From: CALKJU01 sp035326425
Lineage (GTDB): Bacteria > Pseudomonadota > Alphaproteobacteria > Geminicoccales > Geminicoccaceae
Reading direction: 5' to 3'
Assembly (NCBI GenBank): GCA_035326425.1
Contig: DAOLFG010000014.1
Location: 1 to 64,000, forward strand
Length of the DNA stretch: 64,000 nucleotides
A model generated the notes under the pieces. That model was not told the origin of the DNA. It did not search any database and worked only from the letters and a program-made list of their open reading frames with translations. A program made the position numbers and the translations under genes. Position 1 is the stretch's first letter. The number at the start of each line of letters is the position of its first letter. Positions 44,155-53,600 of this stretch are shown here, in pieces.

Positions 44155-45188
44155 TAGATCACCTCCGTCGTGATGCTGCGGCGCCGCGCGCTCCAGGCCA
44201 GCGCCACCAGCAGTGCCACCGCGAAGGCCAGCATGACGGCACCCGGCGGCAGCCCCGCCACCGTCAGCCGATGGCCGACCAGCGCCAGCAGCAGAAGCGC
44301 CAGGGCGCCGCCGAGGAAGGATTCGCGTCGCCGGAGCCCCATGGCACCGCCGATCACCGCCGCTGCCAGGGCCTGGCCGATGGTGGCGAGCTGGTCGAGC
44401 AGCTGGATGGGCCCGTGCATCGCCGGCTGCAGCAGGCCGGCGATGCCCGCCACGGCGCCGGCGGCGGCGAACAGCCCCACCCGCGTCCGCAGGATGCCGA
44501 GGCCTAGGAACTTGGCGGCGACCGGCGAGGCGCCCAGCGCCAGGATGCGGTTGCCGCCGGCGGTGGCATGCAGCAGCCAGGGCACCAGCGCCAGCAGCCC
44601 CAGCCAGCACCAGAACGCCAGCGGCAGGGCGGGGATCGCCAGCGGCTCGGCCGAGAGCCCGAGCGTCAGGGGCGGGCTGTGCAGGTCGAGCGGCGCCCAG
44701 CGCGCCAGCGGAACCCCGGCCATCGCGGGAAGCCCCAGCACGACCGCCGACAGCCCGGCATAGGCGAGCAGCATGGTCCCGGTGACGAGCCAGGCCGGGC
44801 GGCGGGTCAGCGTGATCACGGCACCGTCCAGGCAGCCCAGCAGCACCGCCATGGCGAGGCCGGCCAGGGCGCCGATCCCCGGTGCCACGCCGGCGAGGGC
44901 CGGCAGGCTCGCGGCCGTCATGGCGGCGGCGACCGCGATGCCTCCGAGCGCCAGGTCGATGCCGCCGCCCGCCAGCAGCAGGGTCGTCGCCACCACCAGG
45001 ATGCCTATGGGCGCCACCTCGGCCAGCGCGCCCAGGATCGACGCCGGATCCGGCATGCCGAGGTCCCACCACCAGCCTATGCCGACGACGACAGCCAGCC
45101 CCAGCAACGGCAGCACCTCGGGCCGTTGCGGTCGCGGCTCCGCGCTCGAGAGCGTGACGCCGGAAGGCGCGGGTGGGACGAGCGACAT
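44154..45188 (-). CDS. ABC transporter permease, RbsC/sugar type
   Basis: The 344-residue protein has eight or more hydrophobic segments and the branched-chain/monosaccharide permease features LAGGGIDLALGGIAV, GGNRILALGASPVAAKFLGL and VIGGAMGLRRRESFLGGA. ATG 45188 (MSLVPPAPSG) was chosen. It is the first gene of a two-gene unit with the divergent ATPase. No periplasmic binding protein is adjacent, so the substrate is unclear and the transporter may use an unlinked binding protein. Confidence 0.82.
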   Translation of the reverse strand: MSLVPPAPSGVTLSSAEPRPQRPEVLPLLGLAVVVGIGWWWDLGMPDPASILGALAEVAPIGILVVATTLLLAGGGIDLALGGIAVAAAMTAASLPALAGVAPGIGALAGLAMAVLLGCLDGAVITLTRRPAWLVTGTMLLAYAGLSAVVLGLPAMAGVPLARWAPLDLHSPPLTLGLSAEPLAIPALPLAFWCWLGLLALVPWLLHATAGGNRILALGASPVAAKFLGLGILRTRVGLFAAAGAVAGIAGLLQPAMHGPIQLLDQLATIGQALAAAVIGGAMGLRRRESFLGGALALLLLALVGHRLTVAGLPPGAVMLAFAVALLVALAWSARRRSITTEVI

Positions 45189-45323
45189 GGATGCCGGATC
45201 CGTAACCTGCTTGGGCGCTGTGCGCTCAGTACCCGTGGGTGCGCGGGCAATCAACTGTACCCGGCGTCGCCCCCCGTACCCGGGTCTGCTAGGTAGGCCC
45301 ATCACGGGTGACGGAGGCGTGGC

Positions 45324-46169
45324 GTGGCGAACGCAGTCTGGTACGATGGCAAATGGCATGACGAGCAGCCGAGAATCCTCGGGCCTCTGGACCATGCCTT
45401 CTGGATGGCCAGCGTGGTGTTCGACGGCGCCCGCTCGTTCTCGCGCATGGCCCCCGACCTCGACCTGCACAGCGCCAGGGTGGTGCGCTCGGCGGAGAGC
45501 CTCCTGCTCCGGCCCGACATGACGGCCGAGGAGATCGAGACGCTGTCGCGCGAGGGCATCCGCCGCTTCGCCGATGACGCCGAGCTCTATGTCCGGCCGA
45601 TGTTCTTCGCGATGTCGGGGTTCGTCGTGCCCGACCCCGCCTCGACCCACTTCGCCCTGGCGATCCAGGAGGTGCCGATGCCGCGGCCGACCGGCATGTC
45701 GGTGCGGCTGTCGCGCTACCGCCGTCCGACCCCGGACTCCGCCCCCACCGAGGCCAAGGCGAGCTGCCTCTATCCGAACATGCAGCGAGCACTGGCCGAG
45801 GTGCGGGCCGAGGGTTTCGACAACGCCGTGACGCTGGACGCCAACGGCAACGTCGCCGAGCTGGCGAGCGCCAACCTCTGGATGGTCAAGAACGGCGTCG
45901 CCATGACGCCGGTGGCCAACGGCACGTTCCTCGCGGGCATCACACGGGCCCGCGTCCTGGCCCTGTTGCGCCAGGACGGCATCGAAGCCGTGGAGGCGAC
46001 GCTGACGCCGCGCGATCTCGAACAGGCCGACGAGCTGTTCAGCACCGGCAACTGGGGCAAGGTGCTGCCGATCACGCGCTACGGCGCGCGCGAGCTGCCG
46101 GCCGGCCCGGTGGCGCGGCGGGCCCGCGAGCTCTACATGGCCTTCGCCCGCCAGCAGAAGGTCGGCTGA
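45324..46169 (+). CDS. Branched-chain amino acid aminotransferase-like class IV transaminase
   Basis: The 281-residue PLP enzyme has the fold type IV pattern: FWMASVVFDGARSF at the start, the probable Schiff-base lysine in TEAKASCLYPNMQRA, and GNVAELASANLWMVKNG. It reversibly transaminates branched-chain or related amino acids; the exact substrate cannot be fixed. GTG 45324 was chosen (VANAVWYDGKWHD). It probably shares a transcript with the lipase gene 7 bp downstream. Confidence 0.88.
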   Translation: MANAVWYDGKWHDEQPRILGPLDHAFWMASVVFDGARSFSRMAPDLDLHSARVVRSAESLLLRPDMTAEEIETLSREGIRRFADDAELYVRPMFFAMSGFVVPDPASTHFALAIQEVPMPRPTGMSVRLSRYRRPTPDSAPTEAKASCLYPNMQRALAEVRAEGFDNAVTLDANGNVAELASANLWMVKNGVAMTPVANGTFLAGITRARVLALLRQDGIEAVEATLTPRDLEQADELFSTGNWGKVLPITRYGARELPAGPVARRARELYMAFARQQKVG

Positions 46170-46176
46170 GGCCCGG

Positions 46177-47106
46177 ATGCGCCGCAGCGAGAGCCGCCTC
46201 GAGATCGCGCCGGGGCTCGAGCTGCCGCTGACGAGCTGGCAGCCGGCCGGACGCGCCAGGGCGGTGGTGATCGGGCTGCACGGCTACGGCGATTTCCGCT
46301 TCGCCTTCGAGGAGGTCGGCCCCTGGCTGGCCGAGCACGGCGTGGCGTTCCATGCCTACGACCAGCGCGGCTTCGGCGAGGCGCCCGGCCATGGGATGTG
46401 GCCGGGCCGGCGTGCCCTGGCGCGCGATCTCTGCGTGGCCCTGGACACGCTCTCGCCCAAGGACGGCACGCCGGTCCATGTGCTGGGCGAGAGCATGGGC
46501 GGCGGCGTGGCACTGGCCGCCACGCCGATCGCCCGGCGGCCGCCGAACGGCCTCGTCCTGGTCGAGCCGGCCATCCGCGACGGCGTGCGGCTGCGGCCGG
46601 TCTGGGACCTGGTGTTCGGCGGCCTCGCGCGTTTCCGGCCCGGGCTGCGCCGGTCGCTGGCGCGCGGCCACAACCCGCTGCTCACCGCCGCGGCGCGGCG
46701 GCGGCTCGCCCACGATCCGCGCATCGTCCGCCACATCCGTGCCGACGCCTACAAGGGCCTGCTGGCGCTGGCCGACGCCGCCTCGGCGGCGGCATGTGCC
46801 GCGAGCCTGCCGACGCTGCTGCTCTACGGCCGTGCCAACGGCATCATTCCGCTGCGGGTGCTGGAGCGTGCCGAGCGTGACATGGCGCCGTGCGTGACGG
46901 CATTGCGTTATCCGGCCGCACCCCACCTGCTTCTGCAGGCGCAAGGCTGGGAAACGGTGATGGCCGACATGCTGGGCTGGATCGCGGGCGAAGCCGTGCC
47001 GGTGCCGGGTAGCCCGGCGGTTCTTCGCCGGGCCGGGCCGCAGCCGCCGTCCCAGGCGCCGAAATCATCCGCCCCGAGCCTGGCCACGCCGTGGAAGGAA
47101 GCGTGA
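46177..47106 (+). CDS. Alpha/beta hydrolase, monoacylglycerol lipase/lysophospholipase type
   Basis: The 309-residue protein has the HGYGDFRFAF oxyanion segment, AYDQRGFGEAPGHG, the nucleophile elbow GESMGGGVAL (Ser) and a late His in PAAPHLLLQ. These are typical of bacterial monoacylglycerol lipases/lysophospholipases. No signal peptide is seen. A 50-residue Pro/Ala tail follows the core. It lies 7 bp after the aminotransferase gene. Confidence 0.87.
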   Translation: MRRSESRLEIAPGLELPLTSWQPAGRARAVVIGLHGYGDFRFAFEEVGPWLAEHGVAFHAYDQRGFGEAPGHGMWPGRRALARDLCVALDTLSPKDGTPVHVLGESMGGGVALAATPIARRPPNGLVLVEPAIRDGVRLRPVWDLVFGGLARFRPGLRRSLARGHNPLLTAAARRRLAHDPRIVRHIRADAYKGLLALADAASAAACAASLPTLLLYGRANGIIPLRVLERAERDMAPCVTALRYPAAPHLLLQAQGWETVMADMLGWIAGEAVPVPGSPAVLRRAGPQPPSQAPKSSAPSLATPWKEA

Positions 47107-47125
47107 AGCTGTCCGCATTCCCGGC

Positions 47126-48046
47126 TCAGCGCACCATCGCCAGCACGAGCGGCATCGTCAGGACCGCCATGATCGTGGTCGTGGTGATGAGGCCGGTCAT
47201 CAGCTCGGCGTCGCCGCCGAGCAGGCGGGCGAGGATGTAGGAGGTGGTCGAGGTCGGCACCGCGCAGACCAGCACCGCCACGCCCAGCGCCGTCCGGTCG
47301 AGGCCGGCGGCGAGGCCGATCGCCAGCGCCAGCAACGGCTTGGCCAGCAGCTTGCAGCCCGCTGCCACCACCATCCACATCGGCCGGGTCAGCATGGCGG
47401 CCGGCCGCAGCGCCGCCCCGACGGCCAGGAGCCCGAGCGCCAGGGTGGCCCGGCCCAGCACCGACAGCGGCTCGGCGACGAGGACCGGCAGCCCGGTCCC
47501 GGCGACATGCACCAAGATGCCGGCGATGCAGGCCAGGATCAGCGGATTGCTCGACAGCGCCTTCAGGGTCGGCAGCAGGCCGGGGGCGCCGCCGCTGCCG
47601 TGCCGCGCCAGGGCGGCGACGCTGACGAGGTTGGCGACCGGCACCATGATGGCGACGGCGAGCGCCGCCAGCGGCGCCGCCTGCCGGCCGAACAGCATCG
47701 GCGCCATTGCCAGCGCCACGTAGCTGTTCCAGCGCACCACGCATTGCATCACGCTGGTGTAGGACGGTCCCGGCATCCGCAGCGGCCGGCGCAGCCGCCA
47801 GACGATGGCGGCTACCGCCAGCTGGGCGGCGAGCACGGTGCCGCCGAAGGAGAGCACCGGCTGGCCGGTGAAGTCGGCCTTCGCCAGCTCGACGAACAGC
47901 AGCGCCGGGAAGCAGACGAAGTAGAGCAGCCGCTCCATGGCCGCCCACCCCGGCTCGGCGACGAAGCGCACGCGTGCCAGCAGGTGCCCGAAGGCGATCA
48001 GGATCGCCACCGGCGCCACGGCGAGGACGGACTGGGAGGCGCTCAA
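47126..48046 (-). CDS. AEC family transporter (auxin efflux carrier-like)
   Basis: The 306-residue membrane protein has about ten hydrophobic segments with the two-lobed pattern of bile acid/auxin-type carriers and a conserved NSYVALAMAPMLFG-type segment. Substrates of bacterial members are often malate or related acids, but none can be assigned. A TTG start at 48046 overlaps the stop of the upstream dehydrogenase gene (TTGA), so the two are coupled. Confidence 0.85.
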   Translation of the reverse strand: MSASQSVLAVAPVAILIAFGHLLARVRFVAEPGWAAMERLLYFVCFPALLFVELAKADFTGQPVLSFGGTVLAAQLAVAAIVWRLRRPLRMPGPSYTSVMQCVVRWNSYVALAMAPMLFGRQAAPLAALAVAIMVPVANLVSVAALARHGSGGAPGLLPTLKALSSNPLILACIAGILVHVAGTGLPVLVAEPLSVLGRATLALGLLAVGAALRPAAMLTRPMWMVVAAGCKLLAKPLLALAIGLAAGLDRTALGVAVLVCAVPTSTTSYILARLLGGDAELMTGLITTTTIMAVLTMPLVLAMVR

Positions 48047-48924
48047 GCGCCGCCGCGCACGAACAGCTCGGCCACCGCCGCATTGTCGAGGCTGCCGAGG
48101 CCCTGCTCCTGCGCCTCGGCCAGCATCTCGCCGTGCAGGCGGCTGAGCGGCACCCGGGCGCCGACCTCGCGCGCGAGATCGAGGATCAGCGCCACGTCCT
48201 TGGCGTGCTGCGCCAGCCGCGCCACCGGCGGCTCGTAGCGCCGCGCCAGCATCGCCGGCCCCTTGCTGTGCATCACCGTCGAGGCGGCCGAGCCCGACCG
48301 GAGGATCTCCAGCATCACGGCCACGTCCATGCCGCAGCTGCGCGCCAGCCCCAGCCCCTCGGCCAGCACCAGCCGGTTGAGGCCGATCACCAGATTGACC
48401 ACGAGCTTGGCGCGATGGCCCTGGCCGCAGCCGCCCAGGAAGAACAGCCGGCCGATCACCTCCTCGAGCAGCGGGACGAACGCCGCGTCGCGATCGTCCG
48501 TGCCCAGCAGGCCCAGGGCCTCGCCTTTGCCGATCTCGGCGCTCGAGCCCACCAGCGCGCAGTCGACGAAGCGGCAGCCGAGAGCCGCCAGCCGTTCGCC
48601 GTTGGCGACGGTCTCTGCCGGATCGGCGGTGGTGGTGTCGAGCACGACATGGCCGGAAAGGGCCGCGGCGAGGCCGCCCTCCCCCCACAGCACCTCGGCG
48701 ACCTGCGGCGACGCCGGCAGGCAGAGCACGACCAGCGCCGCGTCCCGGGCGACATCGCCGGGCCGGTCGACGATCCGGACCCCGAGGCGCGCCGCCGCCT
48801 CGCGGGCGCGCGGCACGGGATCGCAGCCCACGACATCGGCGCCGGCCGCCAGCAGCCGACCCGCCAGCGCCTGCCCCACCAGTCCCAGGCCGACGAGGCC
48901 CACCGTCGCATTCGCCCCCGCCAT
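48043..48924 (-). CDS. NAD(P)-dependent oxidoreductase, 3-hydroxyisobutyrate dehydrogenase family
   Basis: The 293-residue protein has the N-terminal Rossmann motif VGLVGLGLVGQALAGRL, the family stretch DCALVGSSAEIGKGEAL and the probable catalytic lysine in GHRAKLVVNLVIGLNRL. Members reduce or oxidise short beta-hydroxyacids; the substrate is unknown. It is the first gene of a pair with the AEC transporter, suggesting uptake or efflux of its substrate or product. Confidence 0.9.
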   Translation of the reverse strand: MAGANATVGLVGLGLVGQALAGRLLAAGADVVGCDPVPRAREAAARLGVRIVDRPGDVARDAALVVLCLPASPQVAEVLWGEGGLAAALSGHVVLDTTTADPAETVANGERLAALGCRFVDCALVGSSAEIGKGEALGLLGTDDRDAAFVPLLEEVIGRLFFLGGCGQGHRAKLVVNLVIGLNRLVLAEGLGLARSCGMDVAVMLEILRSGSAASTVMHSKGPAMLARRYEPPVARLAQHAKDVALILDLAREVGARVPLSRLHGEMLAEAQEQGLGSLDNAAVAELFVRGGA

Positions 48925-49047
48925 CCGTCCCTCCCGCGCCGGCGGCGCATTGACCTGCGCGGCGGCTTCGCCTATGCAGCGCCGTCCTCGGCGACCGTAG
49001 CCACGATCCGCCGGGGTTTTGTGCGCCCTGTATCGAAGGCTCGACCG

Positions 49048-49254
49048 ATGGCTGTCCCGAAGCGGAAAACCTCGCCCTCGCGGCGCAACATGCGGCGCGC
49101 GCATCACGCGCTCACCGTCACCAACGTGATCGAGGACAAGGATAGCGGCGAGTTCCGGCTGTCGCATCACATCGATCTCAAGACCGGTATGTACAAGGGC
49201 CGCCAGGTCATCGTGAAGCGCGAGAAGCCCGACGAGGCTGCCGACGAGGAGTGA
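49048..49254 (+). CDS. rpmF: 50S ribosomal protein L32
   Basis: The 68-residue basic protein begins MAVPKRKTSPSRRNMRRAHHAL, the conserved L32 start, and has an acidic end. The cysteine pairs of zinc-binding L32 forms are absent, so this is the cysteine-free form usual in alphaproteobacteria. In many genomes plsX and fabH follow rpmF; here a transporter gene follows instead. Confidence 0.96.
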   Translation: MAVPKRKTSPSRRNMRRAHHALTVTNVIEDKDSGEFRLSHHIDLKTGMYKGRQVIVKREKPDEAADEE

Positions 49255-49269
49255 GCCACCGCGACGAGC

Positions 49270-50142
49270 GTGGACGGCCGTGACCATCGTGCCCTCGGCA
49301 TCCTGCTCGTCACCATCGGCACGGTTCTCTGGAGCACGGCCGGGCTGTTCGTCCGGCTCCTCCATCTCGACATCTGGACCATGCAGGGCTGGCGCGCCGT
49401 GTTCGGCGGCCTCTCCCTGCTCGTCGTCATCGCCATCGAGCGCCGCGGCGGCACGTTGACGGCCTTGTGGGAGATCGGCCGGCCCGGTCTCCTCGCCGGC
49501 CCGGTGGCGGCGGTCTCGATGCTCACCTACGTCGCGGCCCTGCAGCTGACGACGGTCGCCAACGTGATGACGGTCTATGCCACCGTGCCGTTCATGGCGG
49601 CGGCCGTGGCCTGGTTCTGGATCGGCGAGCATGTCGGGCGCAGGGCGCTGATCGCCGGCTGCATGGCGCTCGTGGGTGTCGTCGTCATGGCCGGTGCCGC
49701 GACAAGGCCCGAGGACATCGCCGGCAACGCCCTGTCGCTGCTGATGACACTGACCTTCGCCATCATGATCGTGATGGCACGGCGCTATCCCGGCCTCGGC
49801 ATGGCGCCGGTCAACGTGCTGGGCACGGCGATCTGCGCGCTGGTGTGCCTGCCCTTCATGCAGGCCGGGCTGCCGACCTTGCGCGAGCTGCTGATCCTCG
49901 CCGCCTTCGGCGCCCTGACGAGCGGGGTCGCCTATCTGCTGTTCCTCACCGGCAGCCGGATGATCCCCTCCAGCGAGGCCGGCCTGATCGCCCTGCTCGA
50001 CGTGGTGCTGGGCCCATTGTGGGTCTGGCTGCTGTTCGCCGAGAACCCGGGCGCCGCGGCACTGGCCGGCGGCGCGATCGTGCTCGGATCGCTGGTCTGG
50101 TACCTCCTGGCGCCTGCCGGGCCTCAGCCCTCGCCGAGATAG
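49270..50142 (+). CDS. EamA/DMT family transporter
   Basis: The 290-residue protein has ten predicted membrane segments in two EamA repeats, starting LGILLVTIGTVLWSTAGLFVRLL and repeating with GNALSLLMTLTFAIMIVMARR. Drug/metabolite transporters of this family export or import small metabolites. GTG 49270 lies 15 bp after rpmF. Its 3' end overlaps the convergent carboxypeptidase gene by 19 bp. Confidence 0.88.
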   Translation: MDGRDHRALGILLVTIGTVLWSTAGLFVRLLHLDIWTMQGWRAVFGGLSLLVVIAIERRGGTLTALWEIGRPGLLAGPVAAVSMLTYVAALQLTTVANVMTVYATVPFMAAAVAWFWIGEHVGRRALIAGCMALVGVVVMAGAATRPEDIAGNALSLLMTLTFAIMIVMARRYPGLGMAPVNVLGTAICALVCLPFMQAGLPTLRELLILAAFGALTSGVAYLLFLTGSRMIPSSEAGLIALLDVVLGPLWVWLLFAENPGAAALAGGAIVLGSLVWYLLAPAGPQPSPR

Positions 50143-51608
50143 CGGTGGCGCAGATGCGCCAGGAACGGCTCGGGCGACAGCTCGCGGCCGGTGGCCTCGG
50201 CCACCAACTCGGGCCAGGACAGCCGGCAGCCCTGGCCGTGGATGCGCTGCCTCAGCCATCCCAGCATCGGCGCGGTGTCGCCCCGGGCGATGGCGGCGCG
50301 CAGATCCGGGATCTCGCGCTCGGCCGCCTGGAAGAGCTGGGCCGCCAGCATGGCGCCCAGGGTGTAGCAGGGGAAATAGCCGAAGCCGCCGACCGGCCAG
50401 TGGATGTCCTGCAGGCAGCCGACCCGGTCGTTGGGCGGCACCACGCCCAGCAGCTCGCGCATGCCGTCGTTCCAGGCGCCCGGCAGGTCGGAGAGCGCGA
50501 GGTCGCCCAGCACCAGTGCCCGCTCCAGCCGCCAGCGCAGCACGATGTGCAGTGGATAGGTGATCTCGTCGGCCTCGACCCGGATCAGCGAGCGCTCGAC
50601 GCGGTTGTAGAGCCGCACGAGGTTGTCGGGCACCCAGGCCGGATCCTCGCCGAAGGCCTGCTCGAGCCTGCCTGCCAGGAAGCGGATGAACTCCGGCGAG
50701 CGGCAGGTCTGCATCTCGACGATCAGCGACTGGCTCTCGTGCACCGCCATGCCGCGCGATTCGCCGACCGGCTGGCCGAGCCAGGCGCGCGGCAGGCCGG
50801 CCTCGTAGAGCGCGTGCCCGGTCTCGTGGACCATGCCCATCAGCGCCGACACCGCGTCGTCCTCGCGGTAGCGCGTGGTCATGCGGATGTCCTCGGGCGT
50901 GCCGCCGCAGAACGGGTGCGTGCTCTCGTCGAGCCTCCCCTGGTTGAAGTCGAAGCCCATGGCCTCGATCAGCCGCTTGCCGAGGATGCGCTGGCGGTCG
51001 ATGGGGAACGGCCCCGTGGGCTCGACGGCCGGCTGCTGGCGGGCGATGGCGGCGTCGATCATCCCGGGCAGGCCGGCCTGCAGCGGCGCGAACAGCCGCT
51101 CGAGGTCCGTCGAGCGCAGGCCCGGCTGGTGCTCGTCGAGCAGCGCGTCGTAGGGCGAAAGGGCGAGCGCCGCACCGGCCTGGACCGCGGCCTCGCGGAC
51201 GAGGCGCAGCACCTCGTCCAGCTCCGGCCGCAGCATGCCGAAATCGCTGAGCGCCCGGGCCTCGCGCCAGATCAGCTCGCAGGAATTGGTGGCGCGGGCG
51301 AGGCCCTCGACCAGCGCCGGGTCGATGGCGGTGGCCCTGACATGCCGGCGGCGCATCTCGCGCAGGTTGGCGCGCTGCCAGTCGCCGAGCTCCGGCGCCT
51401 CCTCGGCCTCGGCCAGCAGCTCGCCGGTCTCGGGTGCGGTGAGCGCATCGTGCGCCAGCCGCTTCAGCGTCGCCATCTGCTCGCCGCGGGTGCGGCCGCT
51501 GCCCTTGGGCATGCAGACCGCCTGATCCCAGGACAGGACGGCCAGCGCCCCCTCGATGTCGGCCAGCCGCTTGAAGCGGCCCTCAAGCGCCGTGTAGGGC
51601 GAGCTCAT
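50124..51608 (-). CDS. Carboxypeptidase M32 (Taq type)
   Basis: The 494-residue metallocarboxypeptidase has the zinc motif HETGH within MGMVHETGHALYEAGLP, ESQSLIVEMQ as the third-ligand region, and ITYPLHIVLRWRLE near the C-terminus. M32 enzymes are cytosolic and remove C-terminal residues with broad specificity. It overlaps the ctaA-like 3' end by 26 bp and may be cotranscribed with the oxidase cluster. Confidence 0.95.
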   Translation of the reverse strand: MSSPYTALEGRFKRLADIEGALAVLSWDQAVCMPKGSGRTRGEQMATLKRLAHDALTAPETGELLAEAEEAPELGDWQRANLREMRRRHVRATAIDPALVEGLARATNSCELIWREARALSDFGMLRPELDEVLRLVREAAVQAGAALALSPYDALLDEHQPGLRSTDLERLFAPLQAGLPGMIDAAIARQQPAVEPTGPFPIDRQRILGKRLIEAMGFDFNQGRLDESTHPFCGGTPEDIRMTTRYREDDAVSALMGMVHETGHALYEAGLPRAWLGQPVGESRGMAVHESQSLIVEMQTCRSPEFIRFLAGRLEQAFGEDPAWVPDNLVRLYNRVERSLIRVEADEITYPLHIVLRWRLERALVLGDLALSDLPGAWNDGMRELLGVVPPNDRVGCLQDIHWPVGGFGYFPCYTLGAMLAAQLFQAAEREIPDLRAAIARGDTAPMLGWLRQRIHGQGCRLSWPELVAEATGRELSPEPFLAHLRHRYLGEG

Positions 51609-52548
51609 GCGCGGATTCCCCGGGAGTGGGCGACGCGACGGCGAAGCCGCGCCACGTCAGGAGTGTGAGCAGGACGAACACCAGCACGCCCACCGCCATG
51701 TGCAGCACGGCGGCGGCCAGCGGCACCAGCCAGACGATCACGAGGGCTCCGAGGCCGACCTGCACGGCGACCACGAGCGCCACGGCACGGATCAGCCGGC
51801 GCAGGTCGGGCGGGGCCTTGGCGGAGCGCAGCAGCAGGACCAGCACCAGCAGGGCCGTCGCCGCCGCCAGGACGCGGTGCGTGAAGTGGATGCGGACCAG
51901 CGGATCGCCGAGATCGGGCACCAGCATCCCGTCGCAGGACGGCCAGGTGGCGCAGGCCAGCGCCGCCCCCATCTTGGTGGTCATGGCGGCACTCAGCATG
52001 GCGAGCCAGGCGGTGACGGTGGCACCGGCCGCGAGCAGGGCCAGGCCGCGCGGCGTCGGGGATGCCGCCGGCCGGCGGGTGCGCTCCACCAGCAGCAGCA
52101 GGCTCGCCAGGAACAGCAGCGCGTTGCCGAGGTGCAGCGCCACCGACCAGGGGCTGTTGCGGTCGAGCACGGTGACGCCGCCGAGGGCGGCCTGGCTCAG
52201 CAGCAGCAGCACCGCCACCCCGGCGATGACCGGCAGCCGCCGATCCCGGCTGCGCTCCAGGAACGCCCAGACGGCGATCAGCAGGGTGAGCGGCCCGACG
52301 AAGGTGCCGGCGATCAGCCGGTGGATCCATTCGGCCATCACCTGGCCGTAGGTGTAGCGGATGCCCGGCACCGCGGCGATATCGGAGGGCAGCGGCACCC
52401 AATGGCCGTAGCAGGTCGGCCAGTCCGGGCAGGACAGGCCGGAATCGGTGGCGCGCACGAAGGCACCCAGCACGATCAGGCCATAGGTCAGCATCGAGGC
52501 TGCGATCACCGTCCAGCGCAAGCCACGCAAGGAACTAGGCTCCGCCAC
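51583..52548 (-). CDS. ctaA: Heme A synthase (COX15/CtaA family)
   Basis: The 321-residue protein has eight membrane segments, with heme-binding histidines in EWIHRLIAGTFVG, LHLGNALLF, HFTHRVLAAA and VLHMAVGVLV. Two cysteine pairs, CPDWPTC and CATWPSC, mark a bacterial form. It converts heme O to heme A for the aa3 oxidase. It follows SURF1 with a 14-bp overlap, placing the heme A pathway in the oxidase cluster. Confidence 0.93.
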   Translation of the reverse strand: MAEPSSLRGLRWTVIAASMLTYGLIVLGAFVRATDSGLSCPDWPTCYGHWVPLPSDIAAVPGIRYTYGQVMAEWIHRLIAGTFVGPLTLLIAVWAFLERSRDRRLPVIAGVAVLLLLSQAALGGVTVLDRNSPWSVALHLGNALLFLASLLLLVERTRRPAASPTPRGLALLAAGATVTAWLAMLSAAMTTKMGAALACATWPSCDGMLVPDLGDPLVRIHFTHRVLAAATALLVLVLLLRSAKAPPDLRRLIRAVALVVAVQVGLGALVIVWLVPLAAAVLHMAVGVLVFVLLTLLTWRGFAVASPTPGESAHELALHGA

Positions 52549-53290
52549 GCTTCAGCCCGAAGGCGACATAGACCGCCACCAGGGCGATCGCCAGCCCGTA
52601 CCAGGTGATCGCATAGCCCAGGTGATTGTTGGGGAGGTCGGCGCGGACCGGCAATGGCTGTGGCAGCGCGCCGCCGGTATCGGAGCGGCCGAGCGCCAGC
52701 ACCAGCGGTTCGACCTCGAGCCCGAGCGCGGCGCGCAGCCCGGCCAGATCGTACCAGTACCAGCGCCGCTGCTCCGGCCGGTTGTCGGGCGTGAACACTC
52801 CCGCGCGGTCGCCACCATGGAAACGGGCGACGCCGTCGAGCTCGACCTGCCCCGAGGGCTGGATCGCCTCGGGCGTGCCGGGCGGCAGGAGCCGCTCGGG
52901 CAGCCAGCCGCGCTCGACCAGCACCGCTCGTCCGTCGGGAAGGAGCAACGGCGTCACGAGCCGCCCTCCGACCTCGCCGCGCTCGGCGACGGTGCCCATG
53001 GCGAAGGCGAGGTCGTGGCGGTAGCGACCGGCGGCGCCGACGTGCCGGAAGTCGTTGGCTGCGGGATCGTCCAATGCCTGCTCGACCGGGATCGCCGGCT
53101 CGGCGCCACGGCTCGTGATGGTCTCGATCAACGCCGTCTTCCAGGCCAGCCTGCGGACCTGCCAGGTGCCGAGCGACAGCAGGACCGCCAGCGCCACCAG
53201 CACCAGGACGGTGAGCGTCGCACCCGGCCGGAAGCGCCGGCCACCGTCAGCCGTCGAGCTCTTCGCGCCGGTGCCTGTACTGGAGAGCAA
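52535..53290 (-). CDS. SURF1 family oxidase assembly protein
   Basis: The 251-residue protein has one membrane segment near each end (about 24-44 and 226-246) with a periplasmic domain between, the SURF1 layout. SURF1 delivers heme A to subunit I. Typical segments are LLSLGTWQVRRLAWK, RAVLVERGWLP and NNHLGYAITWYGLA. The only reasonable start is TTG 53290, which overlaps the DUF983 gene by 44 bp. Confidence 0.92.
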   Translation of the reverse strand: MLSSTGTGAKSSTADGGRRFRPGATLTVLVLVALAVLLSLGTWQVRRLAWKTALIETITSRGAEPAIPVEQALDDPAANDFRHVGAAGRYRHDLAFAMGTVAERGEVGGRLVTPLLLPDGRAVLVERGWLPERLLPPGTPEAIQPSGQVELDGVARFHGGDRAGVFTPDNRPEQRRWYWYDLAGLRAALGLEVEPLVLALGRSDTGGALPQPLPVRADLPNNHLGYAITWYGLAIALVAVYVAFGLKRGGA

Positions 53291-53600
53291 TCAGCAATCC
53301 CTTGAGCGGCCGCATCAGCCCGACCGAGAGCACGAAGGACAGCGGCAGCCACACCGACAGATGCAGCCAGACCGGCCAGCCGTACTTGACCTCGACCACC
53401 AGCGCGGCACCCAGCACGATGAAGCCGACGATCAGGATGATGAAGGCGACCGGCCCATCGCCGCTGTCCTGGCCGGCGAAGGACTGGCCGCACACCGAGC
53501 AGGCCGGCGCCACCGACAGCAGGCCCTGGAACATCGCGCCCCGGCCGCAGGCGGGACAGCGGCCCAAAAGCCCGGTCGAGATCGGCGACGGCTCGGTCAC
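53247..53600 (-). CDS. DUF983 family protein, probable oxidase assembly factor
   Basis: The 117-residue protein has a small zinc-ribbon-like CPACG...CSVCG pair near the N-terminus and two membrane segments (about 50-72 and 78-98). DUF983 genes commonly lie between coxC and SURF1 in alphaproteobacteria, implying a role in oxidase assembly, but no activity is established. GTG 53600 overlaps the ctaE stop (GTGA). Confidence 0.88.
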   Translation of the reverse strand: MTEPSPISTGLLGRCPACGRGAMFQGLLSVAPACSVCGQSFAGQDSGDGPVAFIILIVGFIVLGAALVVEVKYGWPVWLHLSVWLPLSFVLSVGLMRPLKGLLIALQYRHRREELDG

